From Hyphomicrobiales bacterium (GTDB lineage: Bacteria; Pseudomonadota; Alphaproteobacteria; Rhizobiales; Xanthobacteraceae): a stretch of 64,000 nt of DNA. The translations under genes were made by a program, and so were the position numbers. The stretch lies in the NCBI GenBank assembly GCA_017305555.1, contig JAFKKM010000010.1, forward strand, positions 59,656 through 123,655, given 5' to 3'. The notes under the pieces are model-generated. The model saw only the letters and a program-made list of their open reading frames with translations. It ran no database searches and had not been told where the DNA came from. Of this stretch, positions 1 to 7,933 are shown one piece after another (position 1 is the first letter of the stretch; each line of letters opens with the position of its first letter).

Positions 1-1011
1 GCGCTCGCCGCGTTCTTCCCCGATGCTGGATATGCCGCCGCATGGGGCGTATTGATCTCCGGCTTCCTGCAATATTTTCTGCTCGCTGCCGATGCCGCGC
101 GGCAGGGGCTGTTGCCGCGCCTGACGCGGCCGACGCTCGACGCCGATGTGCGCGGCTTCTTTCGCGCGCTCGGTCCGGCAACCATCGGCTCGATGGGCAC
201 CCAACTGGCGATGTTTGCCGATACCATCATCGCGACGTTTCTCGCCGCCGGCGCGTTGTCGGCGCTGTATTATGCCGATCGCCTCAATCAGCTGCCGATC
301 GGCGTCATTGGCATCGCCATTGGCACGGTCTTGTTGCCGGAGATGTCGCGGCGGCTGACCGCGGGCGATCATGACGGTGCGACGGCGGCGCAACGCCGTG
401 CTTTCGAATTCACGTTGTTGTTCGCCGTGCCGTTCGTCGCGGCGTTCCTCACGGTGCCCGATATCATCATGCGGGCGATGTTCGCGCGCGGCGCATTTTC
501 CGCAGCCGATGCCGCCGCCGCCGGCGCGACCCTCGCCGCCTATGCGGTGGGATTGCTGCCGTTCGTTCTGATCCGCAGCGCGGTCGCGACGTTTTATGCG
601 CGCAAAGACACCGCAACACCTGTGAAAGCTTCGCTGACCGGAATTGCCGTCAATCTTCTGCTCAAGGTGGCGTTGATGGGGTCGCTGGCGCAGGTCGGCC
701 TTGCGCTGGCGACTGCTATCGGCGCCTGGGTCAATTTACTGCTGGTGCTCGGCTTCGCGATTCGGGCCGGTTACCTCGAATTCGACCGCCGTTTCGGCCT
801 GTCGCTGCTGAAGTTCGTGGTCGCGGGAATTGTGCTCGCCGTCGCATTTTGGCTGACGGTGCGTGTGGCGGGCGGATATCTTGCGCAATTGAGCGCATTT
901 CGCGACGAAACCATGCTCCTCCTCCTGATGGTCACAGGAGTCATCGTCTATGGTGTTGTGGTATTGGCGCTATTTGGTCGCAGCGGATTGCGTGCCTTGA
1001 TCCGATCCTGA
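1..1011 (+). CDS. murJ: MurJ lipid II flippase, C-terminal part (5' end outside window)
   Basis: The reading frame is open from base 1, so the N-terminus lies upstream and about 336 residues are visible. The protein is strongly hydrophobic with many predicted helices. It contains the MurJ/MviN-type stretches GSMGTQLAMFADTIIATFLA and YYADRLNQLPIGVIGIAIGT, and a helix with FYARKDTATPVKAS. MurJ flips lipid-linked peptidoglycan precursor across the inner membrane. The family is normally about 500-530 residues, so roughly the last two thirds are seen. The product assignment is by recognition of these conserved segments. The gene ends 67 bp before the next start and there is no sign of a shared operon. 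Confidence 0.92.
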   Translation, partial: ALAAFFPDAGYAAAWGVLISGFLQYFLLAADAARQGLLPRLTRPTLDADVRGFFRALGPATIGSMGTQLAMFADTIIATFLAAGALSALYYADRLNQLPIGVIGIAIGTVLLPEMSRRLTAGDHDGATAAQRRAFEFTLLFAVPFVAAFLTVPDIIMRAMFARGAFSAADAAAAGATLAAYAVGLLPFVLIRSAVATFYARKDTATPVKASLTGIAVNLLLKVALMGSLAQVGLALATAIGAWVNLLLVLGFAIRAGYLEFDRRFGLSLLKFVVAGIVLAVAFWLTVRVAGGYLAQLSAFRDETMLLLLMVTGVIVYGVVVLALFGRSGLRALIRS

Positions 1012-1078
1012 CGCGAATTTGAAGTTGCCAGCGCGGCCCTGCAATGTAGATTCAATCCAAATTGCAATGGGAGCAACC

Positions 1079-3403
1079 ATGGCTCAGATCAACACGGCCC
1101 CAGTGAAGTTTGGCGTTGGACAGAGCGCGCGCCGCAAGGAAGACGATGCGCTGGTGCGCGGCCGCGGCCGCTACACCGACGACCATGCACCGGCCCCGGC
1201 GATGCACGCGCTGATGCTGCGCTCGCCTCATGCCCATGCCAAATTCAAGATCGATGCCACGCAGGCACGCGCGCTGCCCGGCGTTGCGCTGATCCTGACT
1301 GCCGATGACACCAAGGATCTCGGCGGCCTGCCGTGCCTGTTCAATCTGCCGGACGATCCGTTCACCGCGCCGCCTTATCCGATCCTCGCGCAGGGCGAAG
1401 TGCGCCATGTCGGCGATGCCATCGCCTTTGTGGTGGCGGATACACTTGCACACGCGCGTGACGCGATCGAAGCGGTTGCGGTTGAATGGACGCCGCTGCC
1501 TGCGGTGGTCGGCGCTGCCAACGCGGTGAAGAAGGGCGCGCCGGCAGTGTGGTCGCAGTTTCCCGACAACGTGCTGTTCGATGTCGGCATCGGCGACAAG
1601 GCGGCGGCGGAAGCGGCTTTCGCAAACGCCGATGCGGTGGCGGAGATTTCCATCGTCAATCCGCGCATCGTCACCAATTACATGGAGACGCGCGCGGCGG
1701 TGTGCGAATACGACGCCAAGCGCGATCACCTGACCTTGACCATCGGCAGCCAGGGCAGCCATCGCCTGCGCGATATCCTGTGCCAGAACATCCTGCATAT
1801 GCCGGTCGAGAACATGCGGGTGATCTGCCCGGATGTCGGCGGCGGATTCGGCACGAAGTTGTTCCCGTATCGCGAATACGCGCTGATCGCAGTTGCTTCG
1901 CGCAAGCTGAAAAAGAGCGTGCGCTGGACCGCCGAACGGGCCGATCACTTCATGGGCGACTCGCAGGGCCGCGACAACGTCACCACCGCGCGCATGGCGC
2001 TGCGCAAGGACGGCAAGTTTCTCGGCATGGACGTCGATCTGATCGGTGACATGGGCGGTTATCTGTCGACCTTCGGTCCGTACATTCCGCATGGCGGCGC
2101 CGGGATGCTGCCAGGGCTCTACGACATTCAGGCTTTCCATTGTCGCATCCGCACTGTGTTCACCAACACCGTGCCGGTCGATGCCTATCGCGGTGCCGGG
2201 CGGCCGGAAGCCGCTTATGTCGTCGAACGCCTGGTCGATGCGGCTGCGCGGAAACTGGGCATGACGCCGGACGCGATCCGCCTCAAGAACTTCATCGCGC
2301 CGCGCGCGCTGCCTTACACCACCGCGACCGGCAAGGTCTACGACTCCGGCGATTTCGCCGCGCACATGAAGCGCGCGATGGAGATTGGCGACTGGAAGGG
2401 CTTTTCCAGGCGGGCCAAGGCAGCAAAGAAGCAGGGCTTGGTGCGCGGCATCGGGCTCGCGAGTTATGTCGAGGTCTGTGGCACGATGGGCGAGGAAACC
2501 GCCAACGTGCAGCTCGATCCCAACGGCGACGTCACGGTGCGGATCGGTTCGCAATCGAGCGGGCAGGGCCACCAGACCGCTTACGCGCAGCTCGTCAGCG
2601 AGCAGTTCGGCCTGCCGCTGGAGCGCATTCATGTCATCCAGGGCGACACCGATCAGGTCGCGACCGGGCTCGGCACCGGCGGCTCGAGTGCGATTCCTTC
2701 CGGCGGCGTCAGCGTCGAGCGCGCAACGCGCGGCCTCGGCGCCAAACTGAAGGAGATCGCCGCCGAAGCGCTGGAAGCCGGCGCAACCGACCTTGAGATC
2801 GACGCCGGCGTCATCCGCGTCGCCGGCACCGACCGCACGATCTCGTTCGCCGATCTGGCGAAACGGCCCGGCGCCGAGCCGGCGAAGATGAATGCCAGCG
2901 AGAAGTTCAGCAGCGCCGACGGCACCTTCCCCAACGGCACGCATCTGGTGGAGGTCGAGATCGATCCGTCTACCGGCGTGACGCGGCTGGTCAATTATGT
3001 CGTGGTCGATGATTTCGGCGCAACGCTCAATCCGCTGCTGTTGGCGGGCCAGGTTCATGGCGGCACCATGCAGGGTATCGGTCAGGCGCTGATGGAGCGC
3101 GCGGTCTATGACGCCGACGACGGCCAGCTCGTCACCGGCACCTTTATGGATTATGCGATGCCACGCGCCAGCGACGGTACGCCAATCACCTTCGAGACCC
3201 ACAACGTGCCGTGCGTCACCAATCCGCTCGGCGTCAAGGGCGCGGGCGAGGCGGGGGCCATCGGCTCGTGCCCGGCGGTGGTCAACGCCATCGTTGACGC
3301 CCTGTGGCGCGAATACGGCGTCGATCATATCGACATGCCGGCGACGCCGGAGCGTGTTTGGGTCGCCATCCGTGAAGGACAGCGCCGCGAGGCCGCGGAA
3401 TAG
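1079..3403 (+). CDS. Molybdopterin-binding subunit of xanthine dehydrogenase/CoxL family (orphan large subunit)
   Basis: The product is 774 residues, the length of a CoxL-type large subunit. I chose the ATG at 1079 because GGGAG lies 6 nt before it; an upstream in-frame start at 1019 has no such site. The molybdenum-hydroxylase landmarks are visible: GGGFG near residues 254-258, the active-site loop AYRGAGR near 369-375, and the catalytic-type glutamate in GVKGAGEAG near 724. AYRGAGR marks the form II or general aldehyde/purine-type branch, not the AYRCSFR loop of true CO dehydrogenase, so CO oxidation is unlikely. The usual FAD (CoxM) and 2Fe-2S (CoxS) subunit genes are not adjacent. Two cytochrome c genes follow and might accept its electrons, which is an inference. 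The substrate is unknown. Confidence 0.88.
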   Translation: MAQINTAPVKFGVGQSARRKEDDALVRGRGRYTDDHAPAPAMHALMLRSPHAHAKFKIDATQARALPGVALILTADDTKDLGGLPCLFNLPDDPFTAPPYPILAQGEVRHVGDAIAFVVADTLAHARDAIEAVAVEWTPLPAVVGAANAVKKGAPAVWSQFPDNVLFDVGIGDKAAAEAAFANADAVAEISIVNPRIVTNYMETRAAVCEYDAKRDHLTLTIGSQGSHRLRDILCQNILHMPVENMRVICPDVGGGFGTKLFPYREYALIAVASRKLKKSVRWTAERADHFMGDSQGRDNVTTARMALRKDGKFLGMDVDLIGDMGGYLSTFGPYIPHGGAGMLPGLYDIQAFHCRIRTVFTNTVPVDAYRGAGRPEAAYVVERLVDAAARKLGMTPDAIRLKNFIAPRALPYTTATGKVYDSGDFAAHMKRAMEIGDWKGFSRRAKAAKKQGLVRGIGLASYVEVCGTMGEETANVQLDPNGDVTVRIGSQSSGQGHQTAYAQLVSEQFGLPLERIHVIQGDTDQVATGLGTGGSSAIPSGGVSVERATRGLGAKLKEIAAEALEAGATDLEIDAGVIRVAGTDRTISFADLAKRPGAEPAKMNASEKFSSADGTFPNGTHLVEVEIDPSTGVTRLVNYVVVDDFGATLNPLLLAGQVHGGTMQGIGQALMERAVYDADDGQLVTGTFMDYAMPRASDGTPITFETHNVPCVTNPLGVKGAGEAGAIGSCPAVVNAIVDALWREYGVDHIDMPATPERVWVAIREGQRREAAE

Positions 3404-3528
3404 ATCGGCCATCGCGGGGTTGTTCACTACGTCCGGTCGCCGGTCGGCGCATCTTTCGGATCCACCACATTGTCGTCGGAAACTGGCCGCCGCTGTCACG
3501 GCGGTCGAGCCAAGGAGAAGATGAGCCC

Positions 3529-3981
3529 ATGAAGCGGATGTTCGTGACGGTTGCGGCGGTGCTGCTCGGGATAGGCGCGGTGTACGCGCAGCAGGACGTC
3601 GTCAATCAGCGCCAGACCTCGATGAAGGAAAACGGCAAGAACCTCGGTGGCGTTCTTGGCGCCATGGCGAAGGGTGAGAAGCCCTACGACCAGGCGGCGG
3701 TCGATGCCGCGGTTGCCAAGCTTGCCGAAAACGCCAAGGCAATCGGGACGTTGTTCCCCGAGAATACCAAGGGGCTGAAGGCGGACGGCAAATACAGCGC
3801 GTCGTCCAAAATCTGGGAGAACCGCGCCGATTTCGATTCCCACGTCGCGAGCTACACAAAAGCCGTCAACGACGTGGCGTCCGCTGGCATCAAGAATCTC
3901 GATGCGCTGAAGGCGGCAGTGCCTGCGCTTGGTAAGCAGTGCTCCGGCTGCCATGAAACCTATCGGCTGAAGGAAGGTTAG
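3529..3981 (+). CDS. Class II cytochrome c (c-556/c' type)
   Basis: A 150-residue protein with a cleavable signal peptide (about residues 1-20, ending AVYA). The single heme c site CSGCH is at 138-142, close to the C-terminus as in class II cytochromes c, followed by ETYR. Met32 in the first helix (RQTSMK) is placed like the sixth ligand of low-spin cytochrome c-556, which argues for c-556 rather than the five-coordinate c'. It is a periplasmic electron carrier. AGGAG lies about 12 nt before the ATG. It follows the orphan molybdenum-enzyme gene by 125 bp and precedes a diheme cytochrome, so a common redox role is possible but unproven. Confidence 0.9.
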   Translation: MKRMFVTVAAVLLGIGAVYAQQDVVNQRQTSMKENGKNLGGVLGAMAKGEKPYDQAAVDAAVAKLAENAKAIGTLFPENTKGLKADGKYSASSKIWENRADFDSHVASYTKAVNDVASAGIKNLDALKAAVPALGKQCSGCHETYRLKEG

Positions 3982-4042
3982 GACGCGTCGTCCCGAGTTG
4001 AATCGAAATTCGTTTTGTGGACGGATTTTCAACACGAAAAGA

Positions 4043-4160
4043 GTCGTCCCCGCGCAGGCGGGGACCCATACGCCGCAGCGGTTCGGCTCTATCACCAAGG
4101 CGAGTTTCTTTGCGGCAACGAATGCCAGGGATTATGGATCCCCGCCTTCGCGGGGACGAC
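4043..4160. repeat. Palindromic repeat family A, copy 1
   Basis: Two copies of a short GC-rich hairpin (GTCGTCCCCGCG, AGGCGGGGAC) face each other about 80 bp apart and bound a partly conserved core. The left side continues ACCCATACGCC and the right side reads ATTATGGATCCCCGCC. The same element recurs eight more times in this window. It lies in the 279-bp gap between the two cytochrome genes, which otherwise shows no gene. Confidence 0.9.
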
Positions 4161-4260
4161 GCCGAGGTTGTTTGGTCCGTTGAAGTCCATTTCGAATGAG
4201 ACACCCGGGATGACGCCGTTGAAGGCGATGCCCTCATCATAAGAAGGTGCGACGGAACGC

Positions 4261-5178
4261 ATGATGCGACGACTTTCGATTCTGGCCGCCATCGTCATCG
4301 TCGCGGGCTTTGCCGTCTATTGGTGGCTGACGATGCCGGTCGTCATCGCCGCAAGCGCGTTACCGGCACACACGCCGGACCTTGCCAACGGCAAGACGGC
4401 GTTCAACATCGGCGGCTGCTCCTCCTGTCACGCCGTGCCGAACCAGCCGGATCGCACCCGGCTCGGCGGCGGCCTGCCGCTCCCCACGCCGTTCGGCACG
4501 TTCCATGTTCCCAACATCTCGCCCGACCCGAAGGACGGCATCGGCAACTGGAGCGAAGCGCAGTTTGTCACCGCTGTTCTGGAAGGCGTGTCGCCGCAGG
4601 GCGCGCATTATTTTCCGGCGTTTCCTTACGCCTCGTATCATCGCGCCAAGATGGCTGATATTCGCGACATGTTCGCCTACATCAAGACGTTGCCGGCGGT
4701 GAGCGGAGCCGCACCGGCGCACGACATCGCGTTTCCCTTCAATATCCGGCGCAATGTTGGCATCTGGAAATTGCTGTTCATGGAGCGGCAGCCGTTTACG
4801 GCTGTTGCCGGACAGTCGCCGCAATGGAATCGCGGTGCCTATCTCGTCAACACGCTCGGCCATTGCGCCGAGTGCCACAGCCCGCGTAACGCGCTCGGCG
4901 GGATCGTTGAGAGGCAGCGCTTCGCCGGCGGGCCGAACCCGGAAGGCAAGGGCTGGGTGCCCAACATCACGCAGAAGAATCTCGATGACTGGAGTGCGAC
5001 AGATATCGCCTATTTTCTTGAAACCGGCCTATTGCCGGATGGCGATTCCGCCGGCAGTTCGATGGCGAGCGTAATCAAGAACACCTCGCAACTCAGCGCC
5101 GAGGATCGCACCGCGATGGCGGTCTATCTCAAGTCGTTGCCGCCGGTGGATGGCCCGCCGCGTCCGAAGGCGCACTGA
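4261..5178 (+). CDS. Membrane-anchored diheme cytochrome c
   Basis: A 305-residue protein with an uncleaved-looking N-terminal membrane helix (about residues 5-30). Two heme c sites follow, CSSCH at 53-57 and CAECH at 202-206, giving two cytochrome c domains of about 130 residues each. This layout resembles the cytochrome subunits of alcohol, gluconate and aldehyde dehydrogenases of the inner membrane, though those often carry three hemes. The start at 4261 and the ATG one codon later (4264) are equally plausible. The nearest plausible electron donor in the window is the orphan molybdenum hydroxylase at 1079-3403. Confidence 0.88.
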   Translation: MMRRLSILAAIVIVAGFAVYWWLTMPVVIAASALPAHTPDLANGKTAFNIGGCSSCHAVPNQPDRTRLGGGLPLPTPFGTFHVPNISPDPKDGIGNWSEAQFVTAVLEGVSPQGAHYFPAFPYASYHRAKMADIRDMFAYIKTLPAVSGAAPAHDIAFPFNIRRNVGIWKLLFMERQPFTAVAGQSPQWNRGAYLVNTLGHCAECHSPRNALGGIVERQRFAGGPNPEGKGWVPNITQKNLDDWSATDIAYFLETGLLPDGDSAGSSMASVIKNTSQLSAEDRTAMAVYLKSLPPVDGPPRPKAH

Positions 5179-5189
5179 CGCGCCCGGTC

Positions 5190-5272
5190 GTCATTGCGAG
5201 CGAAGCGAAGCAATCCAGAAGGCCAAGAAGCAAGGACTGGATTGCTTCGTCGCTACGCTCCTCGCAATGACG
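5190..5272. repeat. Palindromic repeat family B, copy 1
   Basis: Inverted repeat whose left arm is GTCATTGCGAGCGAAGCGAA followed by GCAATCCAG; the right arm reads CTGGATTGCTTCG and then CTCCTCGCAATGACG. About 20 bp of spacer separates the arms. It lies between convergent genes (diheme cytochrome and CHRD protein) and could act as a transcription end. Copies recur at 29707, 32744, 37882, 60393 and 63979. Confidence 0.9.
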
Positions 5273-5294
5273 TAACGGTTGCTTCCGGCTCGCT

Positions 5295-5723
5295 CTACTT
5301 CGTCACCTGACCACGGATTTCGCCGGCCGGATGCGCCTTGGTGTGGATGTTGACGTAATACTTGCCGGCCAGGAGGTCGGCAGCCTGGGCGTCGGTCAGC
5401 GTGGCGCTGCCTTCGATCGGGCTGGTGTCGACCTTGGCGAACGGGACGGCGACGCCGGCGTTCTTGCCGGGCTCGGCCGGACCGTGGAAGTGGCCGGCGG
5501 TGGCGGGGCCGGTGAGGCCGGCGTAGGTCACCTTCCAGCTCAACTTCTTGCTTGCGGTATCAAAAGTGACGGCCGCCGTGCCGGTGCCCTTGCTGTCGTT
5601 GACGGGGACCTGAGACACGGCGTTCAAGGTCGCTTTCAGGGCGACGGTTTCGGCCAGCGTCGGGGTGGCAGCCAGACAGGCGCCGAGCGCCATCGTCGCA
5701 AAGGTCAGTTTCAAGATCGTCAT
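5295..5723 (-). CDS. CHRD domain protein, exported
   Basis: A 142-residue protein with a signal peptide (about residues 1-24, cut near TLAE). It is followed by one CHRD domain covering almost the whole mature part: the ALKATLNAVSQVPVNDSKGTG opening, GHFHGPAEPGKNAG in the middle and YYVNIHTKAHPAGEIRGQV at the end. CHRD domains are beta-rich, periplasmic or extracellular, and of unclear function. A good ribosome binding site (GGGAG) lies 6 nt before the ATG. It is transcribed alone on the minus strand with about 190 bp of empty DNA upstream. Confidence 0.9.
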   Translation of the reverse strand: MTILKLTFATMALGACLAATPTLAETVALKATLNAVSQVPVNDSKGTGTAAVTFDTASKKLSWKVTYAGLTGPATAGHFHGPAEPGKNAGVAVPFAKVDTSPIEGSATLTDAQAADLLAGKYYVNIHTKAHPAGEIRGQVTK

Positions 5724-5913
5724 GGATCACTCCCTGGAGGTGGATCGGTGCGGGTTGCACAAAGACGAACAACGCGTCGGCCGATTTATTCCCGATGCGG
5801 GCGCGCGTTTGCCGCGCTCGCCCACGCGTCGTGTCGGCGCGTCATGGCAACGCGAAGGCCGTGCATTCGTTTCGGGAGAAAGGGGACGATCTCCGGGCGG
5901 CGGCCCGGCAGCG

Positions 5914-6159
5914 TTATTTGGCGCCGAAGGCCTTGAAGGTGATGATGGTCCGGGTGTCCTGTATGCCCGGAATGATCTGCACCTTCTCGTTGACGAAATG
6001 GCCGATGTCGGTCTCGTTCTCGACGTAGAACTTCACCAGCAGATCGAAATCGCCCGCCGTCGAATAGATCTCAGAGGCGATCTCGGCTTCGGCCAGCGCA
6101 TTGGCGACGGTGTAGGACTGGCCAAGCTTGCACTTGATCTGCACGAAGAAGGGAACCAT
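5914..6159 (-). CDS. Stand-alone Lrp/AsnC ligand-binding (RAM) domain protein
   Basis: An 81-residue protein that is essentially only the effector-binding domain of Lrp/AsnC regulators. It starts MVPFFVQIKC, contains EIYSTAGDFDLLVKFYVE and ends with DTRTIITFKAFGAK. The DNA-binding helix-turn-helix half is missing. The ATG at 6159 is chosen because GGAG lies 9 nt upstream; a longer frame to 6231 adds residues with no family similarity. Such small RAM-domain proteins are common in alphaproteobacteria and may bind amino acids or partner full-length Lrp proteins. Their role is not settled. Confidence 0.85.
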   Translation of the reverse strand: MVPFFVQIKCKLGQSYTVANALAEAEIASEIYSTAGDFDLLVKFYVENETDIGHFVNEKVQIIPGIQDTRTIITFKAFGAK

Positions 6160-6239
6160 CGCAATTGTCTCCGAACGGCGCGTTATTCCGCTCACTAAAG
6201 CCGGAAATACCGTGCAGATGCAAGGCGTCATCCTGCTGC

Positions 6240-6313
6240 GTCATTGCCGGGCTTGACCCGGCAATCCATCTGTCCTCAGAAGATGAAGGCCCGGATCGGG
6301 GCCGGGCATGACG
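6240..6313. repeat. Palindromic repeat family C, copy 1
   Basis: Hairpin GTCATTGCCGGGCTTGACCC, then GGCAATCCATC, a short spacer and a second inverted part ending GGGCCGGGCATGACG. It sits directly in front of thiD, so it may be transcribed with it. A related copy is at 28280-28351. Confidence 0.8.
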
Positions 6314-6330
6314 TTCGTGAGACGAGAGAG

Positions 6331-7137
6331 ATGACCATTCCCATCGCGCTGACCATCGCCGGCTCGGATTCCGGAGGCGGGGCCGGCATTCAGGCCGACC
6401 TCAAGACGTTTTCCGCCTGCGGCGTCTACGGCGCGTCGGTGATCACGGCGCTGACCGCCCAGAACACCCGCGGCGTCAGCGGTATCCACGAGGTGCCGGC
6501 GGCATTCGTCACCGCACAGATCGATGCCGTGTTCGACGATCTCGACGTCAAGGCGGTAAAGGTCGGAATGGTGTCGCAGCGCGCGGTGATCGAGGCCATC
6601 GTTGCGGGGCTCGCGCGCTGGTCGCCGCGCCATGTGGTGGTCGATCCGGTGATGGTCGCGACCTCGGGCGACCGGTTGCTGGTCCCCGATGCCGTTGATG
6701 CATTGCGGCGGCTGCTGATCCCGCGCGCGTCGGTCATCACGCCGAACCTGCTGGAGGCGGCGGCGTTGCTCGACGACACGGTTGCGACATCCCAAGCCGG
6801 CATCGCCAGGCAGGGCGAGCGCCTGCTCGCGCTCGGCTGCGAGGCGGTGCTGATCAAGGGCGGCCATGGCGACGGCCCGCAAAGCACCGACTATCTGTTT
6901 CGCAGCGATGGCGTGGTGCAACTCGCGGCGCCGCGTATCGCGACGCGCAACACCCACGGCACCGGCTGCACATTGTCGTCGGCGATCGCGGCGGGACTCG
7001 CCAAAGGATTGGCGTTGGAAACCGCCGTGCGCGAAGCCAAGGCTTACATCAGCGCTGCAATTGCGGCCGCCGATCGGCTGCAAGTGGGACACGGCCACGG
7101 CCCGGTGCATCACTTCCACGTCTTCGAACGCAAGTAG
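6331..7137 (+). CDS. thiD: Hydroxymethylpyrimidine/phosphomethylpyrimidine kinase
   Basis: A 268-residue ribokinase-fold kinase. The N-terminal signature AGSDSGGGAGIQAD is at residues 9-22. MVSQRAVIEAIV and VVVDPVMVATSGDRLL lie in the middle, and the anion-hole motif HGTGCTLSSAIAAGLAKG, with its catalytic aspartate replaced by cysteine as usual in ThiD, is near the end. It phosphorylates HMP and HMP-P in thiamin synthesis. The ATG at 6331 follows GAGAGAG; the upstream in-frame start at 6244 lies inside a repeat and is rejected. No THI-box-like structure was recognised in the short leader. Confidence 0.95.
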   Translation: MTIPIALTIAGSDSGGGAGIQADLKTFSACGVYGASVITALTAQNTRGVSGIHEVPAAFVTAQIDAVFDDLDVKAVKVGMVSQRAVIEAIVAGLARWSPRHVVVDPVMVATSGDRLLVPDAVDALRRLLIPRASVITPNLLEAAALLDDTVATSQAGIARQGERLLALGCEAVLIKGGHGDGPQSTDYLFRSDGVVQLAAPRIATRNTHGTGCTLSSAIAAGLAKGLALETAVREAKAYISAAIAAADRLQVGHGHGPVHHFHVFERK

Positions 7138-7236
7138 CTGATGGACTGATCAGACGCCGCAGTCGTCGCATCGCTGTCGTACAGCGCTGCTATCCGGAAT
7201 CCGTGTCGTAACCGCACGATTCGATGGCAGCAGGCG

Positions 7237-7923
7237 ATGACATCTCGCGATCTCGAGACCTCGACCGTTCAATCCGCCTATGCCCGCTGGGCGCCGATCT
7301 ATGACGCCGTGTGCGGACCGATCATGGTCAATGGTCGCCGCGCCGCTGCGATGGCAGCGCGCAGACTTGGCGGTCGCATTCTTGAGGTCGGCGTCGGTAC
7401 TGGGTTGTCGTTCGACGACTACGATGCTTCGACCGAGATTACCGGCATCGACGTCAGCGCGCCGATGCTGGCCAAGGCGCGCGCGAAGATGGCGAGCGGA
7501 CGTTATCCTCACGTCAAGGCCGTGCATCTGATGGATGCGCACGCGCTGGATTTCGCCGATGCGACATTCGATTGCGTGGTGGCGCAATTCGTCATCACGC
7601 TGGTGGAAAATCCCGAGCAGGTCTTGTCCGAGTGCCATCGCGTGGTGAAGCCGGGCGGTCGCATCATTCTGGTCAATCATCTCTACTCCGAAGTCGGCGT
7701 CGCCGCTGCCATTGAGCGCTGGGCCGCGCAGCGCACCCGCGGATTGGGGTTGCGCCCGGAATTTCCCTTCGCGCGCTTGCAGGCCTGGGCGCAATCCAAC
7801 GCCGACGCCATTCTGATCGAGCGCCGCAAGGTGGCGCCATTCGGCATCTATACGCTAGTCAGCTTCGAACGAAGTCTGTCGCCGGAGGCCGTGTGTCATC
7901 CGGCTGTCATGGAAATCGGGTAA
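7237..7923 (+). CDS. pmtA: SAM-dependent methyltransferase, PmtA-like (phosphatidylethanolamine N-methyltransferase candidate)
   Basis: A 228-residue class I methyltransferase. The SAM motif I EVGVGTGLSF is at residues 50-59, preceded by YARWAPIYDAVCG, and the acidic GIDVSAPML loop follows. Rhizobial Sinorhizobium-type PmtA proteins share the EVGVGTGLS motif and the YAxWAPxYD start, so methylation of phosphatidylethanolamine toward phosphatidylcholine is the leading idea. A general UbiE-like methyltransferase is the alternative. Its last 10 codons contain a PHO box for the next gene, and that gene begins 10 bp after its stop. The neighbouring lipid genes support a membrane-lipid role. Confidence 0.75.
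   Translation: MTSRDLETSTVQSAYARWAPIYDAVCGPIMVNGRRAAAMAARRLGGRILEVGVGTGLSFDDYDASTEITGIDVSAPMLAKARAKMASGRYPHVKAVHLMDAHALDFADATFDCVVAQFVITLVENPEQVLSECHRVVKPGGRIILVNHLYSEVGVAAAIERWAAQRTRGLGLRPEFPFARLQAWAQSNADAILIERRKVAPFGIYTLVSFERSLSPEAVCHPAVMEIG
7893..7910 (+). promoter_or_regulatory. PHO box (PhoB-type site) ahead of the plcP-agt pair
   Basis: The sequence GTGTCAT-CCGG-CTGTCAT is two 7-bp direct repeats 11 bp apart. It matches the PhoB consensus CTGTCAT-N4-CTGTCAT at 13 of 14 repeat positions. The spacer is CCGG rather than the usual A/T-rich one. It lies inside the 3' end of the methyltransferase gene. A TAACGG hexamer 10 bp downstream (7921-7926) could be the -10 element, which would put transcription start at or just before the first ATG of the phosphoesterase gene. 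Confidence 0.7.
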
Positions 7924-7933
7924 CGGCTCGCAC

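Noticed and set aside
1079..3403. Carbon monoxide dehydrogenase large subunit
   Set aside because: The active-site loop is AYRGAGR, not AYRCSFR, and coxM/coxS are absent, so CO oxidation is not supported.
1052..3499. 815-codon minus-strand frame opposite the CoxL-like gene
   Set aside because: It is an antisense shadow with atypical Arg/His-rich composition; the plus strand carries all molybdenum-hydroxylase motifs.
6313..6331. Thiamin riboswitch ahead of thiD
   Set aside because: The leader is very short and filled by a family C palindrome; no THI-box segments could be found.
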